64,000 nucleotides of DNA from Rhabditoides inermis (GCA_963966185.1 CAWZYM010000331.1:1145001-1209000); one strand, 5' to 3'. Positions 20,202 to 42,607 are shown, counted from the stretch's first letter. A program made the numbers and translations. The notes: generated by a model not told the origin, from the letters alone.

Positions 20202-21805
20202 TTGGGAGTACAAGCTGATCCATGCACAACATTACTTTCCACAAAGTTGCGGTCGTACTGTTAGCACTATGAAACGTACTCCGGAAACTGCCAAGAACAA
20301 GCAGTATGGAGGAGAGAGAGAGAGGGAGAGAGGGAGGGAGGGGGAAGAGGGAGAGAGAGCTGACCTTCTTGAGGCTGACGACGTTGTACTTATCTGCGAG
20401 TACCAGCAGTGGCAGGCAGTTCTCTCCATGAAGGCTCACGTGGTTGCAGTAGAGAAAGCGAAGAAAGTGCGAGAACACTCGAGAACACGCCGGCTCCTCC
20501 ATCAGAGTCAGCTCCTGTAATGGTACGTTTGTTTACGTTTTTTGATTGTTTACTTTTGTTGTGTAACCATGTTTGCAGTTTCATTCGTTTTCTTTTGATT
20601 GACTGAACCCCACAGCCCGCGCGCGCTAAATGTGTAAACCCGGCGCGAGTTGCACTCTGCGCCCCCAAAAAGGTTTTGGCTGGGTTTGTTTCATCGAGAT
20701 CATACTTCACAGGATCATTTCTGTAGTATGTATTTCGCCATCCCCTTGAAATTGGAGACTCTCCAACCGCGATGAACGGGAAAGGAGCGGGGCGCGAGCG
20801 GGAAGAAGCCTAGGCTTGAGGACCGCGGACGACTTTTGGTTGGCCTGCGCCCCGCTCATCTGAGCGGTTTTAAACAACTATAACACACTACGGGGTCTAT
20901 AAGATAACAATGTCCAGCACGTGAAGCAAACATTTCTGATACGTTTTTACCATGACAACGTTTCCTAGAATAAATAAAGCAATCGGATACATTATAGATG
21001 AGGAATGACGTACCTGTTATGAAACTACAAATAATCGCACTATATATAACGCATATCATACGCATATCATACGTGCATATTTTTGTGATTACGTTTCATC
21101 TAACTAATATCAATCATCATCGAAGTTATAAACAATTACTTTCTCCTTCCAGGAACAAAAACACAAAAAAAAACACTTTTCACCCATGCAAATCTCATTA
21201 TATTTAAAACTAAACTCAATGAAATAAAATATAAACCCACCTTCTTCTCGGTTCCATTCCATCGCTCACTCATCATTCGATCGAAGACGTCACTGCTCTT
21301 CGCGAGGATGAGACGGTGGGCAGCGAACCTGGAGAGGGGAAAGTTCAGAGAGGGGGAGAGAGGGAGAGAGAGGGAAGAGAGAGAGGGGGGGGGGAGAGAG
21401 GGGGAAGGGAAATAGAGGGAGGGAGAGAGGGAGGGAGGGAGGGAGTGAGGGAGAGAGGGAGAGAGAGGGGGAGAGAGGGGGGGAGAGAGGGGGAAGGGAA
21501 AAAGAGGGAGGGAGGGAGGGAGGGAGGGCGGGTGGGAGGGAGAGAGGGAGAGAGAGGGGGAGAGAGGGAGATGAGAGAGGGGAAGTAGAGAGGGAGAGAG
21601 AGAGCGAGAGAGAGAGAGAGGGAGATGGAGAAGAGATAGAAAGGAAAAAAGAGGGAGGGAGGAAAAGAGAGAGAGACTCACTGTTCATCTCCAATACTGA
21701 TGGAGATATCAGACAGATGCTGGTTGTTGTAGTAGCGCGCAAAATCATTCAGAGCATCCCGATCATCAGCGAAGCAGTCGTGACCTGGAAGTGGAAGACT
21801 CTCTC

Positions 21806-21846
<41 letters not shown>

Positions 21847-21893
21847 TTCTTTTCCCCCTTTCTCTCTCTCTCCCTCTTTCTCTTTTTCTACCA

Positions 21894-22407
21894 GTCATAT
21901 AAAAGCAGAAAATCCATTTCTTCTGGTTTTGCCGAATGCTAGATCTGCTTCGCTGCGTTCAAATGGTTTAAAAATCACATGTGCGTCGCGAACCACCCTT
22001 GGTCAGAGTTTCATTTGTTTCATTACATATCGAGTTACAAAATACTGGAACAACCTTGATTCTTCCACAGTATGCCAATTCAAAAAAAATTGACTTCAGA
22101 AACAAACTTATGTCATTTTTCACACACAACCGCTCACGTTTCACTGTAGATGACCCCACTCGTATGTAATTCTATTGCTCTCTGGCGACGAAGTGTCCTG
22201 ACGTAGTTGGCTTTTTCTCTCTACTAACTTCAGAAGTTCTTGCATTCGTTTCTAAGATTGACAGACCTTTTCTATACACGTTTTGGGTGTCAAAAGGTTC
22301 TGTCGCAGTCATCACTCTGCCAAACCACCCTTTGTTCTTAACCGGTACTAGGATGTTTGTGCTGTTTGATGATTGTTACCATATGGATAAACTATTATTA
22401 TTATTAT
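21894..22407 (+). mobile_element. CR1-like LINE 3' fragment created by the duplication
   Basis: The last ~277 bases of the LINE ORF plus 3' UTR are repeated here, truncated at the tandem junction and not by retrotransposition. One extra A in the A-run near 22083 shifts the frame relative to the source at 12181. A second copy with the same extra A lies at 31493-32006. Confidence 0.9.
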
Positions 22408-22704
22408 AGCTAAGACTTCTTATCGTTAGCAAGTCTTTTTATGCGTGCTGGTATCACTCATCATTCCGATTGTCGGTGATTTCGTGAATATCTACGTTTC
22501 ACGTTTCCGATAACACAACCGTATGCATTGTCACTACTCGAACGTCGAACCATACTCAATTACGGTGTTCTTACATATCTTAGTATACGGTAGATGGAAA
22601 TATTGTTTTTCTTTCTTCTCCCTCGCCTTGCGGGCTCTTGCGAGTACCTACACAGGGGAAATCTCTCTCTCTCTCTCCCCTCTCCATCTCTCTCCCCTTT
22701 CTCT

Positions 22705-25700
22705 ATCAAATCAAAATCAAAATCAAAATCAAAAACTTTATCCAGAATCTCAATACACAAAACATAATTGTCTCGCTATGGAGCTGGTCCCGTGAGCATT
22801 ATCGATTTCCATTCACCGTCGTTGTCACTCCTCGCTAATGTCGCCCAGTTCTCGCCACATCGTCCGTTCCGTTCCATCATCTCCTTCAGATCGTCGCTCC
22901 ATTTCACATACGGTGCTCCTATTCTCCTCGTCTTTTCGTACGGTCTCCATTCTGTTACTCGTCTCGACCATCGGTTTTTGAATGTCGCTACCTTCTTTGC
23001 CCAATTAGTTTTTCTTTTCCATGCATTATCCATAATATCGCGTAGTCCTGTCAGCTCTCGCAATCGTTCATTTCTCATTCTATCTCGTAGGGTGACATTA
23101 ACCATCGATCTTTCCATTCGACGTTGCATTCTCCTTAGTTTCTCCTTTTGTTCTTCCGCAATTGCCCAGGTTTCGCAACAGTAGAGGGCTCCCGGTAATA
23201 CACAAGTGCAGATCACGGCTCGCTTCCTCTTCATGGGCACAGTCCTGCTTGTGAGAAAGCGTCGATGTCTATTGAACGCTCCCCACGCACTTCCCATTCG
23301 TCTTTCTAGTTCAATCGTGTCTTTGTCCTTCAATATTGTGACTCCCAAATATTTGAAACTTCGCACTGTCTCGAGGGGTGCACCACGTAGAGTCAAGTTC
23401 TGCTTTGGTCCAATAGTGAGAATCTTCGTCTTCTTTTGACTTATTCGCAATCCATACTTTTCGCTTTCCACACTCAGTTTGTCTAGCATTTTCTGAGCGG
23501 TCTCTTTGCTTCTTGCACATAAAACAACATCATCGGCGTATCGTAGGTGACTCAAATATTCTCCATCAATTTTCACTCCTTTCTCCATCCAACTCATTTT
23601 TCTCAGTATTTGCTCCAACACGGCATTGAAAAGGACAGGGCTGAGGACGCATCCTTGCCTCACTCCTCGTTGAACATTCACCTTGGTTCGCTCCTTATTC
23701 ACTTTGATCTCATTCTCAGCATTCGAATAAACCTTCTCCAGCATTGATATTATGTAGCCAGGCACTCCTTGTTCATATATGGTATTCCAGAGACCGTTCC
23801 ATATAACACTATCATAGGCTTTTTCGTAGTCGAGGAAGACAAGGACTAGGTTGCATTTGTAGGTGTAGCTTTTCCAGATCAGTTCTTTGATTGTGTGAAC
23901 ATGTTCTGTTGTCGAGAAGTTCTTTCTGAAGCCAGCTTGTTCTTTTGCCTGTTCATCGTCTAATAGGGGCTCCATTCTTCCCAATAGTATTCGTGTCAGC
24001 AACTTGTAAAGTGTCGGTAGTACGGCAATGGGTCGGAAATTGCCGAGGTCAGTAAGATCTCCGCTTTTGGGGATCAGTGTAGTTATAGAATCTGCAAAGA
24101 GAGGGGGCGGACATCCATCGTTCATTATGTTGTTGAACAGCCGCACTATTGGGTCGATGAGTACGTCGCTGGCTGTTTGTAACATAAAAGTCGATATTCG
24201 ATCGATGCCCGGTGCGGTTCTTCTTCGCATTCTCTTCAAATGGTGTTCGACTTCCGAGCGTAGAATGGTTGGGGGCGGTTCGGGTGGTGGTCTCGAGTGG
24301 AGGGCGACCACCGCCGGACACGTGTACAGAGTATTGTAGTATTCTGCTATTCTCTCCTCCAGTTCTTTCTGAGATCGAGTAAGGTTCCCATCGTTCTTTT
24401 TGATTTTCCACATTATCGGTGTCGTTGTTGGTTCGAAGATTTGCTTAGATGACAATGTTCTTTTGTATAAGAGGAATTGCTTTTTCTCTACATCTGATTG
24501 CAAAGATATCCGCAGAGCCTTGTTGATGATACATAAGGCAATTCGGGAGGAGGCATCAACGCGGGAAAGTAACGTTCTCCGTTCATTGAACAGTTCTGTC
24601 GTCCTTGTTGAGCGCCAATCATCCTTGGGTATAAGACTAGTTGCAGCCTTGTAAGCTGCTTCCAGCGTGTTCTGCAGATTGGCGTATTGATCTTGTGTAC
24701 TGCCTGTCACACGTGCATCCAGCGTCGATTCTACTCCTGCTCTGTATAGAGCCCAGTCAGTTTTTTTGTTCAGTTTCGTTTTTCTGTTAGTGTTGCGAAA
24801 TATGTTCAGCCGGATAGTCATTCGTATTGCTCGATAATCAGAGGTGGCAGCAAAGTTGTTAATAACACAAACGTTCTGGATGTAGCGGATAGAACGTGTT
24901 AGAAAGAGATCGTATTCGAAGAATCCGCCCGAAGGACACCTCCACGTCCATTTTCTTCCCTTTCTGTGTTTGAAGTGGCTGTTAGCGAGCTTCCAGCCAT
25001 TCATGTTGCAATAGTCATACAGAAGTTGTCCACGTGGGTTCATAGTTCCGTATCCGAAGTTCCCAAGGACGTAATCGTTAGAGGTTTGTCTTCTTCCAAG
25101 CTGAGCATTAAAATCTTCTGTCCAAAAAGTACATGTTTTCATGTTCTTTTTATGCGGCTGCAGTCGTCGTGTCTCGCTAGTGCGAGAAGAGATTGCTCGC
25201 ACTTTGTCGAGTACTTTGTGGTAGTCATAGTCGGGCATTTGATCAGTAGGCATGTAAGTGAGAATGATGCGTAGCACGTTCCCACCCTTGCAAAGTTCGA
25301 TGACAGCGAGTCTTTCCGAATAACAGCGGGAGTAGGTGATGTAAGGTATAAGCTCCTCGCGAACCAGAACCAGAAATGCGACACCTTGCCTTCGGGTATT
25401 AACAGCCCCAGATGATATTAATAGGTGACCAATGTTGTGGAATGCGGATTGGGTCGCTCCATCCATCCAAGTCTCCGTAATACAGAGGACATCATATGTG
25501 ATAGAGGCTAATGCGGCTTCTAATGTTCTTTTTCTTAGATCGTTCCGGAGTGAATTAGCATTGAAGTTGACAAAAGATATGGTGTTTGATATCGATAAAT
25601 CACGCTCACGGTTCGGCATGACGGTCCTCTCCTTGCCGCGGTTCTGAGGACCGGATTCCAGCGGCCACACAGCCGCGCGCGACGAATGATCACATGGGAA

Positions 25701-25732
25701 TGGACTCCTGCTCTGACTCCTACTCTTTCTCT
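22705..25732 (-). mobile_element. RTE-type LINE, unit 2 copy
   Basis: A 3,028-bp element with the same flanking 19-base repeats (22686-22704 and 25733-25751) as the other units. The insertion therefore predates the triplication. Confidence 0.9.
22776..25670 (-). CDS. RTE endonuclease-reverse transcriptase, intact 964-aa frame
   Basis: The frame is a single ORF of normal RTE length. The endonuclease spans ~residues 28-270 (FVNFNANSLR, LCITETWMDG, WTEDFNAQLG, ATSDYRAIRM) and the RT ~480-780 (TLIPKSGDL, NFRPIAVLPTLYK, VFLDYEKAYDSV, GVRQGCVLSPVLFN, RYADDVVLCA, SFKYLGVTI). A Cys/Trp-containing C-terminal region (YCCETWA) is usual for the clade. Two endonuclease positions look damaged: the Gly before DFNA is Glu, and the His of the terminal SDH is Tyr. 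RT motifs look sound. There is one ORF, with no ORF1. Confidence 0.9.
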   Translation of the reverse strand: MWPLESGPQNRGKERTVMPNRERDLSISNTISFVNFNANSLRNDLRKRTLEAALASITYDVLCITETWMDGATQSAFHNIGHLLISSGAVNTRRQGVAFLVLVREELIPYITYSRCYSERLAVIELCKGGNVLRIILTYMPTDQMPDYDYHKVLDKVRAISSRTSETRRLQPHKKNMKTCTFWTEDFNAQLGRRQTSNDYVLGNFGYGTMNPRGQLLYDYCNMNGWKLANSHFKHRKGRKWTWRCPSGGFFEYDLFLTRSIRYIQNVCVINNFAATSDYRAIRMTIRLNIFRNTNRKTKLNKKTDWALYRAGVESTLDARVTGSTQDQYANLQNTLEAAYKAATSLIPKDDWRSTRTTELFNERRTLLSRVDASSRIALCIINKALRISLQSDVEKKQFLLYKRTLSSKQIFEPTTTPIMWKIKKNDGNLTRSQKELEERIAEYYNTLYTCPAVVALHSRPPPEPPPTILRSEVEHHLKRMRRRTAPGIDRISTFMLQTASDVLIDPIVRLFNNIMNDGCPPPLFADSITTLIPKSGDLTDLGNFRPIAVLPTLYKLLTRILLGRMEPLLDDEQAKEQAGFRKNFSTTEHVHTIKELIWKSYTYKCNLVLVFLDYEKAYDSVIWNGLWNTIYEQGVPGYIISMLEKVYSNAENEIKVNKERTKVNVQRGVRQGCVLSPVLFNAVLEQILRKMSWMEKGVKIDGEYLSHLRYADDVVLCARSKETAQKMLDKLSVESEKYGLRISQKKTKILTIGPKQNLTLRGAPLETVRSFKYLGVTILKDKDTIELERRMGSAWGAFNRHRRFLTSRTVPMKRKRAVICTCVLPGALYCCETWAIAEEQKEKLRRMQRRMERSMVNVTLRDRMRNERLRELTGLRDIMDNAWKRKTNWAKKVATFKNRWSRRVTEWRPYEKTRRIGAPYVKWSDDLKEMMERNGRCGENWATLARSDNDGEWKSIMLTGPAP

Positions 25733-25742
25733 ATCTCTCTCC

Positions 25743-25778
<36 letters not shown>

Positions 25779-26753
25779 CTCTCTCTCTTTCTCTCTCTCT
25801 TTACTTCGTCTTCTCGCATACGCTTAGTCGATCGCTCTGCAAAAAGAGCGGGGTCAGAAGGGGCGGGAGTGAGATCATCTAGAATGGACGTGGCCTGGGC
25901 GCCTTCAGGACATGCTCTTTTAAATATGAAGTTACACGGATAATTGGCTAATCATAAAATTCGTATCATCAAGTTAGTCTTCACATCGCAACAACGTAGA
26001 AAATACTGGATCAGACTAGCTCAGCCCCCTCTAGCCCCGCCCCCTCTCATGTGGCGAGTGCCGGGCGCCGGATAGTTTGAGTGACCACTGCCACTGCTGG
26101 CTCGGCCAGGCGCACGAACGAGCTACCAGCTGAAAGGATGACCACGCCTATATTGGTCACGCCCACTGAGATATTCCTTGGCATATTGGAGAATAGTGGT
26201 ATATTACACAGTAGCGGGAATCAATTCCTCTTGCTATACCCGCGCGTACGTTTCAATTTCATAACACATTGCGTATAAATGATGAACAAACAATGCCATC
26301 AGTGTAGCAGACGAAGTTTAATCCTTAACATTTTTACACACCCCTTCACTTCACTTGTCACTTCAATTGCCAGATAACAGATACATACTTGTCAGTTGTC
26401 GATGGTAACTTTTAACAAAGCAGAAGAAGCAGCTTAGCTTGAATATTGAGAATCAAATCTGACTATCACTTTCATAACCATAACTGAACAAATGAAAACA
26501 CTCGAATGAACTTGTATTTATGTACACATCTCTCGGGTTACATGAGATCTAACATTGCGCGGGTACAGAGACAGTGACTAAAGTGAGTGGAACAAAGGTA
26601 CAAAGGGGCAGGGATACATTGCATATGTTCATATGTACAAGCAAAAATGTGAGAGGGCCGGGTTAGAATTCATCTTCCAACAAAGTAGAGTTTTCCCGGG
26701 GAAACAAGCGGAGCAATGGGCAGAGTTTTCAATTTCAATGAATCAATCGATAA

Positions 26754-31383
<4,630 letters not shown>

Positions 31384-31404
31384 CTGGAAGTGGAAGACTC
31401 TCTC

Positions 31405-31445
<41 letters not shown>

Positions 31446-32303
31446 TTCTTTTCCCCCTTTCTCTCTCTCTCCCTCTTTCTCTTTTTCTACCAGTCATATA
31501 AAAGCAGAAAATCCATTTCTTCTGGTTTTGCCGAATGCTAGATCTGCTTCGCTGCGTTCAAATGGTTTAAAAATCACATGTGCGTCGCGAACCACCCTTG
31601 GTCAGAGTTTCATTTGTTTCATTACATATCGAGTTACAAAATACTGGAACAACCTTGATTCTTCCACAGTATGCCAATTCAAAAAAAATTGACTTCAGAA
31701 ACAAACTTATGTCATTTTTCACACACAACCGCTCACGTTTCACTGTAGATGACCCCACTCGTATGTAATTCTATTGCTCTCTGGCGACGAAGTGTCCTGA
31801 CGTAGTTGGCTTTTTCTCTCTACTAACTTCAGAAGTTCTTGCATTCGTTTCTAAGATTGACAGACCTTTTCTATACACGTTTTGGGTGTCAAAAGGTTCT
31901 GTCGCAGTCATCACTCTGCCAAACCACCCTTTGTTCTTAACCGGTACTAGGATGTTTGTGCTGTTTGATGATTGTTACCATATGGATAAACTATTATTAT
32001 TATTATAGCTAAGACTTCTTATCGTTAGCAAGTCTTTTTATGCGTGCTGGTATCACTCATCATTCCGATTGTCGGTGATTTCGTGAATATCTACGTTTCA
32101 CGTTTCCGATAACACAACCGTATGCATTGTCACTACTCGAACGTCGAACCATACTCAATTACGGTGTTCTTACATATCTTAGTATACGGTAGATGGAAAT
32201 ATTGTTTTTCTTTCTTCTCCCTCGCCTTGCGGGCTCTTGCGAGTACCTACACAGGGGAAATCTCTCTCTCTCTCTCCCCTCTCCATCTCTCTCCCCTTTC
32301 TCT

Positions 32304-35300
32304 ATCAAATCAAAATCAAAATCAAAATCAAAAACTTTATCCAGAATCTCAATACACAAAACATAATTGTCTCGCTATGGAGCTGGTCCCGTGAGCATTA
32401 TCGATTTCCATTCACCGTCGTTGTCACTCCTCGCTAATGTCGCCCAGTTCTCGCCACATCGTCCGTTCCGTTCCATCATCTCCTTCAGATCGTCGCTCCA
32501 TTTCACATACGGTGCTCCTATTCTCCTCGTCTTTTCGTACGGTCTCCATTCTGTTACTCGTCTCGACCATCGGTTTTTGAATGTCGCTACCTTCTTTGCC
32601 CAATTAGTTTTTCTTTTCCATGCATTATCCATAATATCGCGTAGTCCTGTCAGCTCTCGCAATCGTTCATTTCTCATTCTATCTCGTAGGGTGACATTAA
32701 CCATCGATCTTTCCATTCGACGTTGCATTCTCCTTAGTTTCTCCTTTTGTTCTTCCGCAATTGCCCAGGTTTCGCAACAGTAGAGGGCTCCCGGTAATAC
32801 ACAAGTGCAGATCACGGCTCGCTTCCTCTTCATGGGCACAGTCCTGCTTGTGAGAAAGCGTCGATGTCTATTGAACGCTCCCCACGCACTTCCCATTCGT
32901 TTTTCTAGTTCAATCGTGTCTTTGTCCTTCAATATTGTGACTCCCAAATATTTGAAACTTCGCACTGTCTCGAGGGGTGCACCACGTAGAGTCAAGTTCT
33001 GCTTTGGTCCAATAGTGAGAATCTTCGTCTTCTTTTGACTTATTCGCAATCCATACTTTTCGCTTTCCACACTCAGTTCGTCTAGCATTTTCTGAGCGGT
33101 CTCTTTGCTTCTTGCACATAAAACAACATCATCGGCGTATCGTAGGTGACTCAAATATTCTCCATCAATTTTCACTCCTTTCTCCATCCAACTCATTTTT
33201 CTCAGTATTTGCTCCAACACGGCATTGAAAAGGACAGGGCTGAGGACGCATCCTTGCCTCACTCCTCGTTGAACATTCACCTTGGTTCGCTCCTTATTCA
33301 CTTTGATCTCATTCTCAGCATTCGAATAAACCTTCTCCAGCATTGATATTATGTAGCCAGGCACTCCTTGTTCATATATGGTATTCCAGAGACCGTTCCA
33401 TATAACACTATCATAGGCTTTTTCGTAGTCGAGGAAGACAAGGACTAGGTTGCATTTGTAGGTGTAGCTTTTCCAGATCAGTTCTTTGATTGTGTGAACA
33501 TGTTCTGTTGTCGAGAAGTTCTTTCTGAAGCCAGCTTGTTCTTTTGCCTGTTCATCGTCTAATAGGGGCTCCATTCTTCCCAATAGTATTCGTGTCAGCA
33601 ACTTGTAAAGTGTCGGTAGTACGGCAATGGGTCGGAAATTGCCGAGGTCAGTAAGATCTCCGCTTTTGGGGATCAGTGTAGTTATAGAATCTGCAAAGAG
33701 AGGGGGCGGACATCCATCGTTCATTATGTTGTTGAACAGCCGCACTATTGGGTCGATGAGTACGTCGCTGGCTGTTTGTAACATAAAAGTCGATATTCGA
33801 TCGATGCCCGGTGCGGTTCTTCTTCGCATTCTCTTCAAATGGTGTTCGACTTCCGAGCGTAGAATGGTTGGGGGCGGTTCGGGTGGTGGTCTCGAGTGGA
33901 GGGCGACCACCGCCGGACACGTGTACAGAGTATTGTAGTATTCTGCTATTCTCTCCTCCAGTTCTTTCTGAGATCGAGTAAGGTTCCCATCGTTCTTTTT
34001 GATTTTCCACATTATCGGTGTCGTTGTTGGTTCGAAGATTTGCTTAGATGACAATGTTCTTTTGTATAAGAGGAATTGCTTTTTCTCTACATCTGATTGC
34101 AAAGATATCCGCAGAGCCTTGTTGATGATACATAAGGCAATTCGGGAGGAGGCATCAACGCGGGAAAGTAACGTTCTCCGTTCATTGAACAGTTCTGTCG
34201 TCCTTGTTGAGCGCCAATCATCCTTGGGTATAAGACTAGTTGCAGCCTTGTAAGCTGCTTCCAGCGTGTTCTGCAGATTGGCGTATTGATCTTGTGTACT
34301 GCCTGTCACACGTGCATCCAGCGTCGATTCTACTCCTGCTCTGTATAGAGCCCAGTCAGTTTTTTTGTTCAGTTTCGTTTTTCTGTTAGTGTTGCGAAAT
34401 ATGTTCAGCCGGATAGTCATTCGTATTGCTCGATAATCAGAGGTGGCAGCAAAGTTGTTAATAACACAAACGTTCTGGATGTAGCGGATAGAACGTGTTA
34501 GAAAGAGATCGTATTCGAAGAATCCGCCCGAAGGACACCTCCACGTCCATTTTCTTCCCTTTCTGTGTTTGAAGTGGCTGTTAGCGAGCTTCCAGCCATT
34601 CATGTTGCAATAGTCATACAGAAGTTGTCCACGTGGGTTCATAGTTCCGTATCCGAAGTTCCCAAGGACGTAATCGTTAGAGGTTTGTCTTCTTCCAAGC
34701 TGAGCATTAAAATCTTCTGTCCAAAAAGTACATGTTTTCATGTTCTTTTTATGCGGCTGCAGTCGTCGTGTCTCGCTAGTGCGAGAAGAGATTGCTCGCA
34801 CTTTGTCGAGTACTTTGTGGTAGTCATAGTCGGGCATTTGATCAGTAGGCATGTAAGTGAGAATGATGCGTAGCACGTTCCCACCCTTGCAAAGTTCGAT
34901 GACAGCGAGTCTTTCCGAATAACAGCGGGAGTAGGTGATGTAAGGTATAAGCTCCTCGCGAACCAGAACCAGAAATGCGACACCTTGCCTTCGGGTATTA
35001 ACAGCCCCAGATGATATTAATAGGTGACCAGTGTTGTGGAATGCGGATTGGGTCGCTCCATCCATCCAAGTCTCCGTAATACAGAGGACATCATATGTGA
35101 TAGAGGCTAATGCGGCTTCTAATGTTCTTTTTCTTAGATCGTTCCGGAGTGAATTAGCATTGAAGTTGACAAAAGATATGGTGTTTGATATCGATAAATC
35201 ACGCTCACGGTTCGGCATGACGGCCCTCTCCTTGCCGCGGTTCTGAGGACCGGATTCCAGCGGCCACACAGCCGCGCGCGACGAATGATCACATGGGAAT

Positions 35301-35331
35301 GGACTCCTGCTCTGACTCCTACTCTTTCTCT
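32304..35331 (-). mobile_element. RTE-type LINE, unit 3 copy
   Basis: A 3,028-bp element, nearly identical to the unit 2 copy, with the same 19-base flanks. Confidence 0.9.
32375..35269 (-). CDS. RTE endonuclease-reverse transcriptase, intact 964-aa frame
   Basis: Same domain order as the unit 2 protein. It differs at a handful of residues (for example KERAVMPNR near the N-terminus, HNTGHLL, LEKRMGSAWG). It shares WTEDFNAQLG and TSDYRA, so the same endonuclease doubts apply. The RT motifs FLDYEKAYDSV and RYADDVVLCA are kept. Confidence 0.9.
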   Translation of the reverse strand: MWPLESGPQNRGKERAVMPNRERDLSISNTISFVNFNANSLRNDLRKRTLEAALASITYDVLCITETWMDGATQSAFHNTGHLLISSGAVNTRRQGVAFLVLVREELIPYITYSRCYSERLAVIELCKGGNVLRIILTYMPTDQMPDYDYHKVLDKVRAISSRTSETRRLQPHKKNMKTCTFWTEDFNAQLGRRQTSNDYVLGNFGYGTMNPRGQLLYDYCNMNGWKLANSHFKHRKGRKWTWRCPSGGFFEYDLFLTRSIRYIQNVCVINNFAATSDYRAIRMTIRLNIFRNTNRKTKLNKKTDWALYRAGVESTLDARVTGSTQDQYANLQNTLEAAYKAATSLIPKDDWRSTRTTELFNERRTLLSRVDASSRIALCIINKALRISLQSDVEKKQFLLYKRTLSSKQIFEPTTTPIMWKIKKNDGNLTRSQKELEERIAEYYNTLYTCPAVVALHSRPPPEPPPTILRSEVEHHLKRMRRRTAPGIDRISTFMLQTASDVLIDPIVRLFNNIMNDGCPPPLFADSITTLIPKSGDLTDLGNFRPIAVLPTLYKLLTRILLGRMEPLLDDEQAKEQAGFRKNFSTTEHVHTIKELIWKSYTYKCNLVLVFLDYEKAYDSVIWNGLWNTIYEQGVPGYIISMLEKVYSNAENEIKVNKERTKVNVQRGVRQGCVLSPVLFNAVLEQILRKMSWMEKGVKIDGEYLSHLRYADDVVLCARSKETAQKMLDELSVESEKYGLRISQKKTKILTIGPKQNLTLRGAPLETVRSFKYLGVTILKDKDTIELEKRMGSAWGAFNRHRRFLTSRTVPMKRKRAVICTCVLPGALYCCETWAIAEEQKEKLRRMQRRMERSMVNVTLRDRMRNERLRELTGLRDIMDNAWKRKTNWAKKVATFKNRWSRRVTEWRPYEKTRRIGAPYVKWSDDLKEMMERNGRCGENWATLARSDNDGEWKSIMLTGPAP

Positions 35332-35342
35332 ATCTCTCTCCC

Positions 35343-35373
<31 letters not shown>

Positions 35374-36349
35374 TCTCTCTCTCTTTCTCTCTCTCTTTAC
35401 TTCGTCTTCTCGCATACGCTTAGTCGATCGCTCTGCAAAAAGAGCGGGGTCAGAAGGGGCGGGAGTGAGATCATCTAGAATGGACGTGGCCTGGGCGCCT
35501 TCAGGACATGCTCTTTTAAATATGAAGTTACACGGATAATTGGCTAATCATAAAATTCGTATCATCAAGTTAGTCTTCACATCGCAACAACGTAGAAAAT
35601 ACTGGATCAGACTAGCTCAGCCCCCTCTAGCCCCGCCCCCTCTCATGTGGCGAGTGCCGGGCGCCGGATAGTTTGAGTGACCACTGCCACTGCTGGCTCG
35701 GCCAGGCGCACGAACGAGCTACCAGCTGAAAGGATGACCACGCCTATATTGGTCACGCCCACTGAGATATTCCTTGGCATATTGGAGAATAGTGGTATAT
35801 TACACAGTAGCGGGAATCAATTCCTCTTGCTATACCCGCGCGTACGTTTCAATTTCATAACACATTGCGTATAAATGATGAACAAACAATGCCATCAGTG
35901 TAGCAGACGAAGTTTAATCCTTAACATTTTTACACACCCCTTCACTTCACTTGTCACTTCAATTGCCAGATAACAGATACAAACTTGTCAGTTGTCGATG
36001 GTAACTTTTAACAAAGCAGAAGAAGCAGCTTAGCTTGAATATTGAGAATCAAATCTGACTATCACTTTCATAACCATAACTGAACAAATGAAAACACTCG
36101 AATGAACTTGTATTTATGTACACATCTCTCGGGTTACATGAGATCTAACATTGCGCGGGTACAGAGACAGTGACTAAAGTGAGTGGAACAAAGGTACAAA
36201 GGGGCAGGGATACATTGCATATGTTCATATGTACAAGCAAAAATGTGAGAGGGCCGGGTTAGAATTCATCTTCCAACAAAGTAGAGTTTTCCCGGGGAAA
36301 CAAGCGGAGCAATGGGCAGAGTTTTCAATTTCAATGAATCAATCGATAA

Positions 36350-41457
<5,108 letters not shown>

Positions 41458-42552
41458 CCTCTAGCTTATGTATGCGGTAGTGAATAGTGAGCACCAAACA
41501 ATAGAACAGCCGCGAACATTTCACTTATTCAACGAAAATCACATTTTCAATTTTTTCTCTATATCAATTTTTTTTTCTTTCCGCAATTAACAATAATTAA
41601 TTTCTTCACTGACAAAAATGTCATTATGGTGAAACGTATAAACGGAAACTTTTTTCTAGCAATTTTAAACGCGCCACTGCCGCGTGAAACGGTCAAAACA
41701 GCATGGAAAATGGTTGGTTTTCGGAAAGCGCAAAAATATTCAATCAAAATTGTGGATCTATCCATTAATCACAACAATTCCAGAATGCGGTGCAAATACA
41801 GATCGAAAAGTGATCACAACAAGAAAATAGCCATATCGCGGTCAAAGAGATCTTGAAATGGTGATATGACGAAAACATTCTTGACACTTGACACGCTTGC
41901 GCAGATCCGCAGATGTGTGCTACTGAATTGGAATTGGCGTGTGAGGAAAGACGAATTGGTATGAACCGGATATCCAATGAGAGTGCGAACGACAGACACT
42001 GAACATCTGCTCACATAAAATCGCCGGTGAGAAAACCGGTAATCACTACTGATCATCAGCTGATCGTCAGCTGGGAGTCAGCTGATTGGCGGGGAGGAGA
42101 GGACACATTTACAGTTCGGCTTGCCTCCCGAAAATAAACAAGTAGTTGTTTTCGGGTGGGTGTGGTGTTTTGTGTGTGTGTGCGCAACACATTACTGTTA
42201 CTGTGCGAGTGTCTGACTCTCTTCGTTTCGCACACTCTTTCAATGTCCCGGTCCGCTCTAGTCTCTCTCACTCTCTCTCGAACTCATCCCATTCAATCAA
42301 ATAATCAGTGCAGATCAGAGGCAAGGGAGACGCGAAAACATCAGAAATCGGAGAGAGTGAGAGAAAGAAAGAGAGACCGAGTAACGGATTAGTAATGGGG
42401 TAATTCGAATACTGGTATTGTGTCGTAGTAAAGTAACCTTGCACGTAAAAGTATTAGTCAGCAGTAAGAGTATAGTAATACCTGCAGACAACAAACACTG
42501 TTGAATCACTTCCTTCACACCCTCTTATCGAAAACAAACAAATACGACTCAC
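41458..42552. other. BTB gene 5' region between alternative first exons
   Basis: No protein-coding exon chain was found. The stretch should hold the proximal promoter of exon 1 at 41457 and intron sequence for the distal first exon. A small GA/CT-rich patch lies near 42230-42380. Confidence 0.4.
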
Positions 42553-42607
42553 CTTGAATTCGGATGTCGTCGGTAGTCTTGTAGTGCTCCCAATACTCTG
42601 CCGTCAT
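42553..42607 (-). CDS. Alternative first coding exon of the BTB-BACK gene
   Basis: An 18-codon exon begins with ATG at 42607 (MTAEYWEHYKTTDDIRIQ) and ends at a strong donor, CAAG|gtgagt. It ends one base into a codon, the same phase as the exon at 41391-41457, so it can splice straight to exon 2 (giving IQGHDCFADD). It cannot be read in frame through the proximal exon. The simplest model is two alternative promoters. It could instead be the first exon of another gene, but no other downstream exon was found. Confidence 0.55.

Noticed and set aside
20756..20875. GC-rich stem-like segment considered as a tRNA or snRNA
   Set aside because: No anticodon arm, A/B box or cloverleaf could be drawn; it is simply intronic sequence in all three units.
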